Positions 50,301 to 56,922 of a stretch of 64,000 nt of DNA are shown here, piece after piece (within the stretch, counting starts at the first letter, position 1; the number at the start of each line of letters is the position of its first letter). The translations under genes and the position numbers were made by a program. Source of the stretch: an uncultured Lachnospiraceae bacterium (lineage in GTDB: Bacteria; Bacillota; Clostridia; Lachnospirales; Lachnospiraceae); NCBI GenBank assembly GCA_947626285.1, contig CANQRR010000004.1, positions 45,732 through 109,731 on the forward strand, given 5' to 3'. Below the pieces are notes generated by a model, which saw nothing but the letters and a program-made list of their open reading frames with translations, ran no database searches and had not been told where the DNA came from.

Positions 50301-50907
50301 CCCAGGCAAAGGAGTCCCGCTCCGCAGACAGCTCCACCGGCTCCTTGCAGCCGGTTCCCACCAGAAATTCTTCCAGCTGCGCATAGCCGTCTCCCTGCGC
50401 GCGCAGGCCTTCACAGAGCGCTGCAAACTGAGGCTCGTTCTTTGCCAGCCTTTCCGCGAACGCGTCCGTGACAAAAACGCGGTACGCCTTCTCATAGTCC
50501 TCGCGGGCCGCGCGGGCAAGCTCTTTTGCCGTGCCGATCTTCGCCGTTTCCGCATCCTGCGAAGCCGCCCCGATCACAAGCTCATAGGGAAGGGCATACT
50601 CTCCAAGGTCGGTACAGAGCGTGATCGTGCCCTGCTCCTGCTCTCCCTCCCCGAAACCGCTGCAGTCGATCTGATAGCGGATGTCGTTCTCGATCCCCTG
50701 AAAATCGACCGGCTCGCACAACATGCGCGGGCTCGATGTGTAAAGAAAGCCCTTGACCTTGCGATGGTCCTCCGCCGTCACGCGGAAGCTTCCGCCAGCC
50801 GCGTCGCCCGGCTTCGCGTGGATCACAAGCTTCTCCGGCTCGATCCGCAGCCCCGGCGTCTCATATTCAAATATTCCGTTCAGCAATTGCTCGATTCGTC
50901 TTTTCAC
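47353..50907 (-). CDS. DUF5717-like very large protein
   Basis: A 1184-residue soluble protein without membrane segments, the largest gene of the window. The first 130 residues are beta-rich (LRIEPEKLVIHAKPGDAAGGSF), with a second beta-rich region at about 200-290; the middle is a long array of helical hairpins like TPR or HEAT repeats, and the end again has a beta-rich part. It fits DUF5717. It starts at GTG 50907 after AGGAGAAAAGCA. With the two following genes it may form a large complex, possibly chaperone- or surface-related. Function unknown. Confidence 0.65.
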   Translation of the reverse strand: MKRRIEQLLNGIFEYETPGLRIEPEKLVIHAKPGDAAGGSFRVTAEDHRKVKGFLYTSSPRMLCEPVDFQGIENDIRYQIDCSGFGEGEQEQGTITLCTDLGEYALPYELVIGAASQDAETAKIGTAKELARAAREDYEKAYRVFVTDAFAERLAKNEPQFAALCEGLRAQGDGYAQLEEFLVGTGCKEPVELSAERDSFAWDELSAPTMQTVRITKNSWGYQKITVSSDAAFLRPERRQFTTEDFAGSSFDLNLVLDANLMHAGNNYARILLEAGCRTMEILVTARRAEQSSPTHAYHTRKIMRKELESLYVRFRLKKTDLSTWVERSVSVINSYKRAGGEDVYADLFLVQLYFADGKKQRAFKLLESLDGQRRRLDTPERYGFYLYMTTFFYQEASYVDRVEEEIVRLFSRDRTNWRLLWILLYLQEKYLNDDQAKYEVIAEQFRCGCRSRILYLEAYQALKKNPFLMHRLGPFELQLLRFAREEECLTAEVVRQVTNLAAHYPAFDQRLYETLTDGYRLYPSPDLVKAICLLLMKGDKKDSCFFPWYEKGVENGLRITGLYEYYMETMDSFDMDAMPQVIRMYFAYDTTLDYRRRAAIYRRIVENGERDPQTFRNYRTAMEKFAADQLEAARVSDDLAVLYRAFLRRNSLSKASAEKLAKVLFTYEIACDLPDIRQVVVHSVRFRREQAWLFVDGKAYIQVYDPDSAILLEDVRGRRYLTSGLCSVRRMFEEEEMLSWCAQLVPEFPGLLLYSCVRCMEIGPVQKRTLPYFTAACETEAFSDVFRDAVRKQVMEYYVNHLRDESLPEFLEHIPYLEYVRVDKALLVTLLAEEGKCADAFTILDAYGTEGIALLQLVRICSRMVLELEFEENPMLVSLCHYCFASGKYDDKLLRYLLLYYEGPVRDMKYVWQAAVRFDLDTMLLEEKIITMILFTRSETQGSEAVFESYWKKMGRKRLCRAYVNLKAYEYFVRDIPVADPVFAYIEREYLYLTRKGRLEEQEQVCRLALLQHYARSPKLKPEQRRIAADMLEEFGAKGMRFAFWRRFDEELLRPYQMEGRAFAEYVCDPQSKVTIFYRLRGKEEDYRAEAMKNYFEGIFVREFTLFEGDELECYLEEENGDVHKKTDLWVLRAPSGTPGRVSKYEALNRIARAQNAGGGDAQEELEACLTQEYLARELFTLV

Positions 50908-50939
50908 TGCTTTTCTCCTGTCGCAGAAATACCGTGTTC

Positions 50940-50969
50940 AGTATAGCACTTTCCGACCATCTTCCGCAA
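50940..50969 (-). promoter_or_regulatory. Promoter of the DUF5717/DUF5716/TPR unit
   Basis: On the minus strand TTGCGG (50969-50964) and TATACT (50945-50940) are 18 bp apart, giving a leader of about 25 nt. Confidence 0.5.
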
Positions 50970-51025
50970 GCATTCTGCCGATATTTGAAAAAACTTAAGA
51001 TAAAACCGTTTTCTATTTTGGGGAA

Positions 51026-51046
51026 CAAAAAGGGAGCCATTGCTCC
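51026..51046 (-). terminator. Terminator of nrdR
   Basis: On the minus strand GGAGC-AATG-GCTCC is followed by CTTTTTG; a second hairpin (GATAGATG/CATCTATG) stands just before it. Confidence 0.65.
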
Positions 51047-51090
51047 ATAGATGACTGCCCATCTATCTTGCAACGACCCCTTCGTAATCG

Positions 51091-51540
51091 CTATTCCAGT
51101 ATTTTTTTCAGTTCGTCCATGAAGGTATTGACGTCCTTGAATTCGCGGTACACGGATGCAAAGCGCACATACGCGACAGCGTCCAGATCCTTCAGCTTGT
51201 CCATGACGATCTCGCCGATCGCCTTGCTCTCGATCTCTTTTTCCTCAAGATTGAAGATATCCATCTCCGCGGCGTCGATCGCCTCTTTGACTTTCTGGAT
51301 AGGCACCGGGCGCTTGTAGCAGGCGCGCATCACTCCGTTTTCCAGCTTTCTGCGGTCGTACTGCTCTCTGGTCTGATCCTTCTTGATCACAACAAGCGGG
51401 ATTGTATCTACTTTCTCGTACGTCGTGAAACGCTTCCCGCACGCGTCGCACATGCGTCTTCTCCTGATGGAGCTGTTCTCATCCGCCGGTCTCGAATCTA
51501 CGACACGCGTGTTTTCCTGGTTGCAAAACGGACATTTCAT
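51091..51540 (-). CDS. nrdR: Ribonucleotide reductase regulator NrdR
   Basis: This 149-residue repressor has the zinc ribbon MKCPFCNQENTRVVDSR...MCDACGKRF (four Cys) and an ATP-cone domain (VVIKKDQTREQYDRRKLENGVMRAC). It senses dATP/ATP and controls ribonucleotide reductase genes through NrdR boxes. ATG 51540 follows GGGAGGGAAGAAA. No NrdR box pair was seen in the window. The gene lies beside the sporulation sigma genes, as often in Clostridia. Confidence 0.95.
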   Translation of the reverse strand: MKCPFCNQENTRVVDSRPADENSSIRRRRMCDACGKRFTTYEKVDTIPLVVIKKDQTREQYDRRKLENGVMRACYKRPVPIQKVKEAIDAAEMDIFNLEEKEIESKAIGEIVMDKLKDLDAVAYVRFASVYREFKDVNTFMDELKKILE

Positions 51541-51662
51541 TTTCTTCCCTCCCGGCTTCTTTTCATTTTTGTTAAGTATAAAGGAAGTCGGAACTACTGT
51601 CAATCACGAATCCGATTTTCGTGGGCGCATCCTGCGGGCCGTGGCGCGCCGCCGCCCGAATT

Positions 51663-51670
51663 CATATAAT
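51663..51670 (+). promoter_or_regulatory. -10 element of the YlmC-like gene
   Basis: CATATAAT fits both the sigmaA -10 (TATAAT) and the sporulation sigmaE -10 (CATAYAMT). No matching -35 was found in the GC-rich stretch before it. Confidence 0.35.
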
Positions 51671-51699
51671 AGAACAGCAGTTGTGTTGGGAGAATGCGT

Positions 51700-51957
51700 A
51701 TGCGATTTTTTGACCTGAAACAAAAAGAAGTGATCAATATCTGTACCTGCCGCTCGCTCGGATGCGTCAGCGACCTTGAGCTCGACTGCAACACCGGGTG
51801 CATTCTCTCCCTGATCGTCCCCGGACCAGGGAAGCTCTGCTGGTTCCTCGGCAGAGAGTATGAGTATGTCATCCCGTGGAAATGCATCGCCCAGATCGGC
51901 GCCGATATCATCCTGGTGGAGGTCAATGAGGAAGAGGTGCGCAGGAAGTGCGGATAA
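51700..51957 (+). CDS. YlmC/YmxH-family PRC-barrel protein
   Basis: This 85-residue protein has the PRC-barrel-like YlmC/YmxH pattern: FDLKQKEVINICTCRSLGCVSDLELD, then GCILSLIVPGPGKLCWFLGREYEYVIPWKCIAQIGADIILV. It is linked to sporulation in Firmicutes but its precise action is not settled. The second ATG (51700) was chosen, as GGAG lies 8 bp ahead; the first ATG is too close. It is convergent with sigG (gap 36 bp), in line with the conserved neighbourhood. Confidence 0.85.
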   Translation: MRFFDLKQKEVINICTCRSLGCVSDLELDCNTGCILSLIVPGPGKLCWFLGREYEYVIPWKCIAQIGADIILVEVNEEEVRRKCG

Positions 51958-51993
51958 CACCGGATTCCGCCCGGCAGCCGCCTGCATGCTTCC

Positions 51994-52773
51994 CTACGCC
52001 CGCAGATAATTGCGCATGTTTTTCAGCGCGTTCTTTTCCAGACGGCTCACCTGCGCCTGGGAGATGCCGATCTCCGAAGCGACCTCCATCTGCGTCTTTC
52101 CCTCATAGAAACGCAGCTCAATGATGTGCTTTTCCCGCTCGTCCAGACGTTTCATGGCCTCCTTCAGGGAGATGACCTCGACCCAGTTCTCCTCCTTGTT
52201 CTTCTTGTCACTGATCTGGTCCATGACGTACAAGGCGTCCCCTCCCTCCGTGTACACCGGGTCGTAGAGACTCACCGGGCTCTGAATGGCGTCCATCGCG
52301 TAGACGATCTCCTCCTTCGGGATCCCGATCTCCTCCGCGATCTCGTTGATCGTGGGCTCCCTCAGATTCTTTCTTGTATAGCTCTCCTTTGCGTAGATCG
52401 CCTTGTACGCTGTGTCCCGCAGCGATCGGCTGACCCGGATCGCGTTGTTGTCGCGCAGGTAGCGCCGGATCTCCCCGATGATCATCGGCACCGCGTATGT
52501 GCTGAATTTCACGTCCAGCTCCGTGTTGAAATTGTCGATAGCCTTCATCAGACCGATGCAGCCGATCTGAAAGAGATCATCCACATTCTCATTGCTGCTC
52601 GAAAATCGTTTGATCACGCTCAAGACCAGCCTCAGATTTCCCTTAATGTACAGCTCCCGCGCATTCTCGTCGCCCGCCTTGATGCGCTCAAACAGGAACT
52701 CTTTTTCCTCCCCGGTCAATGTCGGAAGTTTTGCGGTATTGACGCCGCAGATCTCTACCTTGTTCAGTGCCAT
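51994..52773 (-). CDS. sigG: Forespore sigma factor SigG
   Basis: This 259-residue sigma factor begins MALNKVEICGVNTAKLP, the mark of SigG, whose N-terminal region binds the anti-sigma factor. Regions 2 (LFQIGCIGLMKAIDNFNTELDVKFSTYAVPMIIGEIRRYLRD), 3 and 4 (RFYEGKTQMEVASEIGISQAQVSRLEKNALK) are complete. It drives late genes in the forespore. ATG 52773 follows AGGAGGATGATCGC. It lies downstream of sigE with a terminator between, so it probably has its own forespore promoter; none was identified with confidence. Confidence 0.95.
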   Translation of the reverse strand: MALNKVEICGVNTAKLPTLTGEEKEFLFERIKAGDENARELYIKGNLRLVLSVIKRFSSSNENVDDLFQIGCIGLMKAIDNFNTELDVKFSTYAVPMIIGEIRRYLRDNNAIRVSRSLRDTAYKAIYAKESYTRKNLREPTINEIAEEIGIPKEEIVYAMDAIQSPVSLYDPVYTEGGDALYVMDQISDKKNKEENWVEVISLKEAMKRLDEREKHIIELRFYEGKTQMEVASEIGISQAQVSRLEKNALKNMRNYLRA

Positions 52774-52918
52774 GCGATCATCCTCCTGAAAGTATCTTCT
52801 GGTAAGAGAATTCACATTTTGCAGGGTTGCTATTCGTCCGCGGCGGAAATTTTATAAAATTTTAGACCTTGACAAATGCATTTCTGATCGCAGGCCGTAC
52901 GGCCGGATTGACAGGGGC

Positions 52919-52949
52919 GAAAAAAATCCTGCCTCCGCAGAGACAGGAT
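52919..52949 (-). terminator. Terminator between sigE and sigG
   Basis: On the minus strand ATCCTG and CAGGAT pair with inner CT/AG pairs around a CTGCGG-type loop, followed by seven T. It probably ends the spoIIGA-sigE transcript. Confidence 0.8.
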
Positions 52950-52975
52950 AAAAACCTAATAAAAACATCCGTATT

Positions 52976-53716
52976 TCACTCAAACCGCACGATCTCCCGC
53001 CGAAGCCGCTTGATGATGCGCTTCTCCAGCCTGGAAATGTAGGACTGGGAGATGCCAAGCAGGTCCGCGACCTCCTTCTGCGTTTTCTCCTCGCCGTCCT
53101 TGGTGTTGATGCCGAAGCGCAGATGGATGATCGTCTGCTCCCGCTTGGAGAGCTTCGCGATCGCGTCAAAGAGCAGGTTGTGCTCCGCCTCCGTCTCCAT
53201 GTCGCGGGAGATCACGTCGTCGTCCGTGCCAAGGATGTCGGAGAGAAGCAGCTCATTCCCGTCCCAGTCCACGTTCAGCGGCTCGTCGATGGAGACCTCC
53301 ACCTTGTTTTTGCTGTTACGGCGCAGATACATCAGGATCTCGTTCTCGATGCAGCGCGACGCGTACGTGGCAAGCTTGATCTTCTTGTCCGGGTCAAAGG
53401 TATTGATTGCCTTGATCAGACCGATCGTCCCGATTGAGATCAGGTCCTCAACGCCGACGCCTGTATTGTCAAATTTCTTGGCTATGTACACGACCAGACG
53501 GAGGTTATGTTCGATCAACTGGCTTCTCGCCTTCGCGTCCCCTTCCTTTCCGAACATCCCCAGCAGCGCCCGCTCCTGCTCCGGCTCCAGCGGCGCGGGA
53601 AGCACCTCGGTTCCCCCGATGTAATGAGTATCATTGGCTTTCCGGAACAGAACGTCCCCGAATCCGGCCGCCATCTTAAACTGAAACCGCTGAGGCATCG
53701 CAATCTTCACTATCAT
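52976..53716 (-). CDS. sigE: Mother-cell sigma factor SigE (pro-form)
   Basis: A 246-residue sigma factor with a pro-sequence of about 25-30 residues ([24 protein letters not shown]) that the SpoIIGA protease cuts off. The core has [71 protein letters not shown] region 2 and the region 4 helix-turn-helix [21 protein letters not shown]. Active SigE starts the mother-cell programme. ATG 53716 has GAGG ahead. It is directly downstream of spoIIGA, and the space between the genes is filled by a repeat element. Confidence 0.95.
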   Translation of the reverse strand: MIVKIAMPQRFQFKMAAGFGDVLFRKANDTHYIGGTEVLPAPLEPEQERALLGMFGKEGDAKARSQLIEHNLRLVVYIAKKFDNTGVGVEDLISIGTIGLIKAINTFDPDKKIKLATYASRCIENEILMYLRRNSKNKVEVSIDEPLNVDWDGNELLLSDILGTDDDVISRDMETEAEHNLLFDAIAKLSKREQTIIHLRFGINTKDGEEKTQKEVADLLGISQSYISRLEKRIIKRLRREIVRFE

Positions 53717-53743
53717 CTTTCCTCTCCTCTTTCCTCTTATTTC

Positions 53744-53899
53744 GTTACTGTTCACTCCGTGACCAGCGACGCGAAGCTAGTCCTTTAGGGTAACGAGCAG
53801 TTTGGGCATGCTAATTCGCTTCGCGAAGCCCAAGCTGCCTCTTGAATCACTTTCTTACGGCCTCAGCAGCAAGTGCTTCGGCCTGGTCTGAACAGTAAC
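53744..53899. repeat. MITE-like 156-bp element in the spoIIGA-sigE gap
   Basis: The segment has terminal inverted repeats GTTACTGTTCA (53744) and TGAACAGTAAC (53889-53899), an inner palindrome GCTTCGCGAAGC, and no coding potential. The left 50 bp are shared with 14923-14966. It ends 1 bp before the stop codon of spoIIGA. Confidence 0.6.
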
Positions 53900-53900
53900 C

Positions 53901-54677
53901 TTATTTCCCTGGCTGCGCATGCAGCGGATGCAAAACCATCTGAAATCGCGTCTCTGCGCTTAACTCCCCCTCATAGATCGCCAGCACCGGCCGCTTGACG
54001 ACGGCCGTTCCGCGGGACAGCTCCACCGTCATGCTGTCGATCGTCACCCCGCGCATCCAGCCTTTCTCCGTCCCCACGCTGTGGTATGGGATCAGATAAA
54101 ATCCGCGCCGCTCTTCCCACGCCTTTCCAAGCAGCCGACTTGCGGGCTCCGCGTCGACAATGCTGACCGGGCGCCCCGTCAACGGCTCCTTCAGACGGTT
54201 CCCCGTATCGATCAGTCCGCGCAATGTCTCCGTGCGCTCCTCCCATTGCAGGCGCACTGTCACAAGGCTGTCCCGCAGCGCCTTTTGCTTCGACAGAATA
54301 CGCCCGGCAAGGCTCACCAGAGACAGCGCAAGCACACTCCCCGTCATGAGCGGCAGACCAAACAGATCCAGGAGCGCCTGCAGAGCGCCCCCGAAGCAGA
54401 CGCCAAGCAGCAATAAAAAACCCAGTCCTCCCAAAATTTCTTCTCTGCCCTTCCCGGCGAATACGACCGCTCCAGAGAGCAGCATGCCGATAAAGTACCA
54501 GCCAGGCAGGCCCAGACAGACAAGCGCTGTCACTGCCGCTGCGCCCACGGCGCTCCCAGCCATCATACGTTTCCAGGATACGCTCTGCCGCCGCAGGGAT
54601 ACCGTCGTCGCGATCAGCAGATAGCCGACAAGAAGATGTTCCAGAAAAAACTGGTCTATGTAAAATTCATAATACAC
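53901..54677 (-). CDS. spoIIGA: Sigma-E processing peptidase SpoIIGA
   Basis: This 258-residue protein has five membrane segments in the first half (FFLEHLLVGYLLIATTVSL, then MAGSAVGAAAVTALVCLGL and more) and a cytosolic aspartic protease domain with the catalytic Asp in RGLIDTGNRLKEPLTG. It is activated by a forespore signal and removes the pro-sequence of SigE. GTG 54677 was chosen as start: it gives the standard MYYEFYIDQFF opening and follows GGGGGTGTTTT, while the ATG at 54740 lies in the promoter. It leads the spoIIG operon. Confidence 0.93.
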   Translation of the reverse strand: MYYEFYIDQFFLEHLLVGYLLIATTVSLRRQSVSWKRMMAGSAVGAAAVTALVCLGLPGWYFIGMLLSGAVVFAGKGREEILGGLGFLLLLGVCFGGALQALLDLFGLPLMTGSVLALSLVSLAGRILSKQKALRDSLVTVRLQWEERTETLRGLIDTGNRLKEPLTGRPVSIVDAEPASRLLGKAWEERRGFYLIPYHSVGTEKGWMRGVTIDSMTVELSRGTAVVKRPVLAIYEGELSAETRFQMVLHPLHAQPGK

Positions 54678-54707
54678 AAAACACCCCCTGCGGATGCAAC
54701 TGAAGTC

Positions 54708-54783
54708 AGTATACTCCGCAGAGGGTGTAAAATTTGTCAAATACGGGCGGCATTTCTGCCATTTTTGTGGACAAAATACGACA
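54708..54783 (-). promoter_or_regulatory. spoIIG-type promoter with long spacer and Spo0A boxes
   Basis: On the minus strand TTGACA (54740-54735) and TATACT (54713-54708) are 21 bp apart, close to the 22-bp spacing of the Bacillus spoIIG promoter that depends on Spo0A-P. The -35 lies inside TGACAAA, one change from the Spo0A box TGNCGAA, and another box-like TGTCGTA stands at 54783-54777. The leader would be only about 24 nt. Confidence 0.65.
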
Positions 54784-54889
54784 ACGCCCGCCGATTCATC
54801 CGGTACCCTTCCTGCTGTAATTTTCCGAAAGTATTTGGAAACTTATTCGAAAAATCACAGCGGAGAGTCAAATGTATCGGCGGACAATT

Positions 54890-55648
54890 TTAGTTCTGTA
54901 ATAGAGGTAGAATCCGCGTGACAAGCGCCGCGTCGATCTGACCGGGCGCGGATTCCTTTCCCGCGGTCGCAAACGTCACGGCAGATCCGCTCAGGGAGCC
55001 GCACAGCCGGCTGACCGCACCCAAGCGTCCCATCGCCATCGTAATGTACGGGCGATCCGCGTACTGCTTCTTCATCTGGATTGACGCCTCCAGAAGCGTC
55101 ATCACGTCCTCCTCCGTCTCCGGCATAACCGCCGCCTTCGTGACGTCCGCGCCCAGCTTTTGCATCTGCCTGAGAATATCGGTGATCTTCTCCACGCCCG
55201 GCGTCTGATGGAAATCGTGAAACGATCCAACGACGTGTTTCCCCAGCGCATGAATTTGCGCCGCCATGCGGCTCAAACGCTCCTCGCCCCGGTTCAGCTC
55301 AATGTCCACCAGATCGGCAAAGCCGCACGCTGCCGCGCGCTCATTCAGAGCCTCATATTCCTCTATCCCGATCGACCGCACTCCGCCTTCTTCCTTCGTG
55401 CGAAACGTAAAGAGGATCGGCCGGTCTCCCAGACGCTCACGCAGAAATTCAAGGCTCTGCTCCACCCAATCTTTTTCCGTCTCCGCATAGGCGTCGGCGC
55501 GCCATTCCACCAGATCGCAGGGGCCGGAAAGGATCTTCTCCGTCTCCTGCTCAAGCCCCGCGCGTTCAGCCGCCATCACGGGAACACAGATCTTCGGCGT
55601 CCCGTCGCCCAATGTCAGATTTTGAATCGTCAAGCAATGATTTGTCAT
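54890..55648 (-). CDS. aroD: 3-Dehydroquinate dehydratase, type I
   Basis: This 252-residue Schiff-base enzyme turns 3-dehydroquinate into 3-dehydroshikimate. Catalytic H144 (GSFHDFHQTP) and K171 (DVTKAAVMP), as well as WRAD near 49-52, are present. ATG 55648 follows GGAGACACGACG; the longer frame upstream has no ribosome site. It is divergent from aroE, and these two consecutive steps of the shikimate pathway share the 309-bp region between them. Confidence 0.95.
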   Translation of the reverse strand: MTNHCLTIQNLTLGDGTPKICVPVMAAERAGLEQETEKILSGPCDLVEWRADAYAETEKDWVEQSLEFLRERLGDRPILFTFRTKEEGGVRSIGIEEYEALNERAAACGFADLVDIELNRGEERLSRMAAQIHALGKHVVGSFHDFHQTPGVEKITDILRQMQKLGADVTKAAVMPETEEDVMTLLEASIQMKKQYADRPYITMAMGRLGAVSRLCGSLSGSAVTFATAGKESAPGQIDAALVTRILPLLQN

Positions 55649-55838
55649 CGTCGTGTCTCCTTCTCTATTTTCTTCTTTGCTTTCTTCTCGGTCTCTTTCT
55701 CTGTCCCCATACGCCGTGAAATTAAGAGCGCTGTTCCCCTTTCCGACAGTCACTTTCGCTCTTATAGCCGTGCCTTTTGTACACAGTTTACCATATCTGT
55801 ACGCAAAAAAAAAGACGGCAAAAAGGCCTGTATTTTTG

Positions 55839-55867
55839 TTGACAGGCATAATCGGACACTATATGAT
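55839..55867 (+). promoter_or_regulatory. Promoter of aroE
   Basis: TTGACA (55839-55844) and TATGAT (55862-55867) are 17 bp apart, a near-consensus sigmaA promoter, with a leader of about 85 nt. The opposite strand must carry the aroD promoter in the same gap; no clear match was found there. Confidence 0.75.
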
Positions 55868-55957
55868 TATATCAGAGAAAGACAAAAGATAAGCCATAAA
55901 AGGTCTTTTATAGACGAACGATAAAGTGGCTTGATCGCTTAAAATGGAGGAAAGGAT

Positions 55958-56824
55958 ATGTCACAAGAGATCACCGGACGGACGCGCCTGGGCTGTTTGC
56001 TCGGGACTCCGGTCACACACAGCTTATCCCCGATGATGTACAACGAATCGTTCCGCCTGCTCGGCATGGACCGCGTCTACCTGTGTTTCGACACAGAGCA
56101 TGCGGATCTGGGCGCCATCGTCCGGTCGCTGCGGCAGATCGACGTGTTCGGCTTCAATCTCACAATGCCAGACAAGGAACGAATTCTGCCCTTCCTCGAT
56201 GAGATCGATCCCGCCGCGCAGATGATCGGCGCGGTCAACACGGTCAAGAATGAGGATGGAGCGCTCATCGGCTACAACACCGACGGCATCGGCTATATGC
56301 GTTCCGTGCGTGAGGCGGGCTGCGCCCCCTCTTCCTGTGAGATGACGCTGCTCGGCGCGGGCGGAGCCGCCGCTTCGATCGCGGTCCACGCGGCGCTCGA
56401 CGGCATACCTGCCCTGCACATCGTGAACCGCCGCGGCCGCTCCTGGGAAAAGGCGCTCCGGCTGGCGGAGACGATCAACCAAAAGACCGGCTGTCATGCT
56501 GATGTGACCGATATGGCCGACGCGGAAGCGGTACACAGCTGCATTGCCAAAAGCCGCCTTCTTACAAATGCCACCTCTATTGGGATGGCGCCAAATGAGG
56601 ACGCGACTCCGATTGCGGACCCTTCCTGGCTACACCCGGAGCTGCTCGTCTCAGACATCATCTACAACCCCCGCCGGACAAGGCTCCTCCGTGAGGCCGA
56701 AGCGCAGGGCTGCCGCTGCCTGAACGGCCTGTCCATGCTGCTCTATCAGGGTGCCGCCGCTTTTCACATCTGGACCGGGCAGGATATGCCGGTCGAAGAA
56801 GTTCGCAGAAAATATTTTCAGTAG
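55958..56824 (+). CDS. aroE: Shikimate dehydrogenase
   Basis: This 288-residue NADP enzyme reduces 3-dehydroshikimate to shikimate. It has TPVTHSLSPMMYN-type substrate motif, NLTMPDKERILP with the catalytic Lys (the usual PHK is PDK here), AVNTVKNEDG, YNTDGIGY with the catalytic Asp, and the nucleotide-binding GAGGAAASI. Start follows GGAGGAAAGGAT. Length is normal. Divergent from aroD, forming a two-step pair of the aromatic pathway. Confidence 0.95.
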   Translation: MSQEITGRTRLGCLLGTPVTHSLSPMMYNESFRLLGMDRVYLCFDTEHADLGAIVRSLRQIDVFGFNLTMPDKERILPFLDEIDPAAQMIGAVNTVKNEDGALIGYNTDGIGYMRSVREAGCAPSSCEMTLLGAGGAAASIAVHAALDGIPALHIVNRRGRSWEKALRLAETINQKTGCHADVTDMADAEAVHSCIAKSRLLTNATSIGMAPNEDATPIADPSWLHPELLVSDIIYNPRRTRLLREAEAQGCRCLNGLSMLLYQGAAAFHIWTGQDMPVEEVRRKYFQ

Positions 56825-56837
56825 CAACGCGAAATAA

Positions 56838-56878
56838 AAGAAACCCCTCAGGTTCTGAGATGACCTGATGGGCTTCTT
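56838..56878. terminator. Bidirectional terminator between aroE and the surface protein array
   Basis: AAGAAACCCCTCAGGT (56838-56853) pairs with ACCTGATGGGCTTCTT (56863-56878) in 14 of 16 positions. On the minus strand it is followed by TTTTATTTC. Confidence 0.8.
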
Positions 56879-56922
56879 CAATAATACTCACAGAAAAACT
56901 ATTTTCATTCCCGGGACGGCGC

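Noticed and set aside
54674..54730. Hairpin hiding the ribosome site of spoIIGA (ACACCCTCTGCGGA pairing with TCCGCAGGGGGTGT)
   Set aside because: The upstream arm lies between the -35 and -10 boxes and would not be part of a transcript started at this promoter; kept only as a DNA-level inverted repeat.
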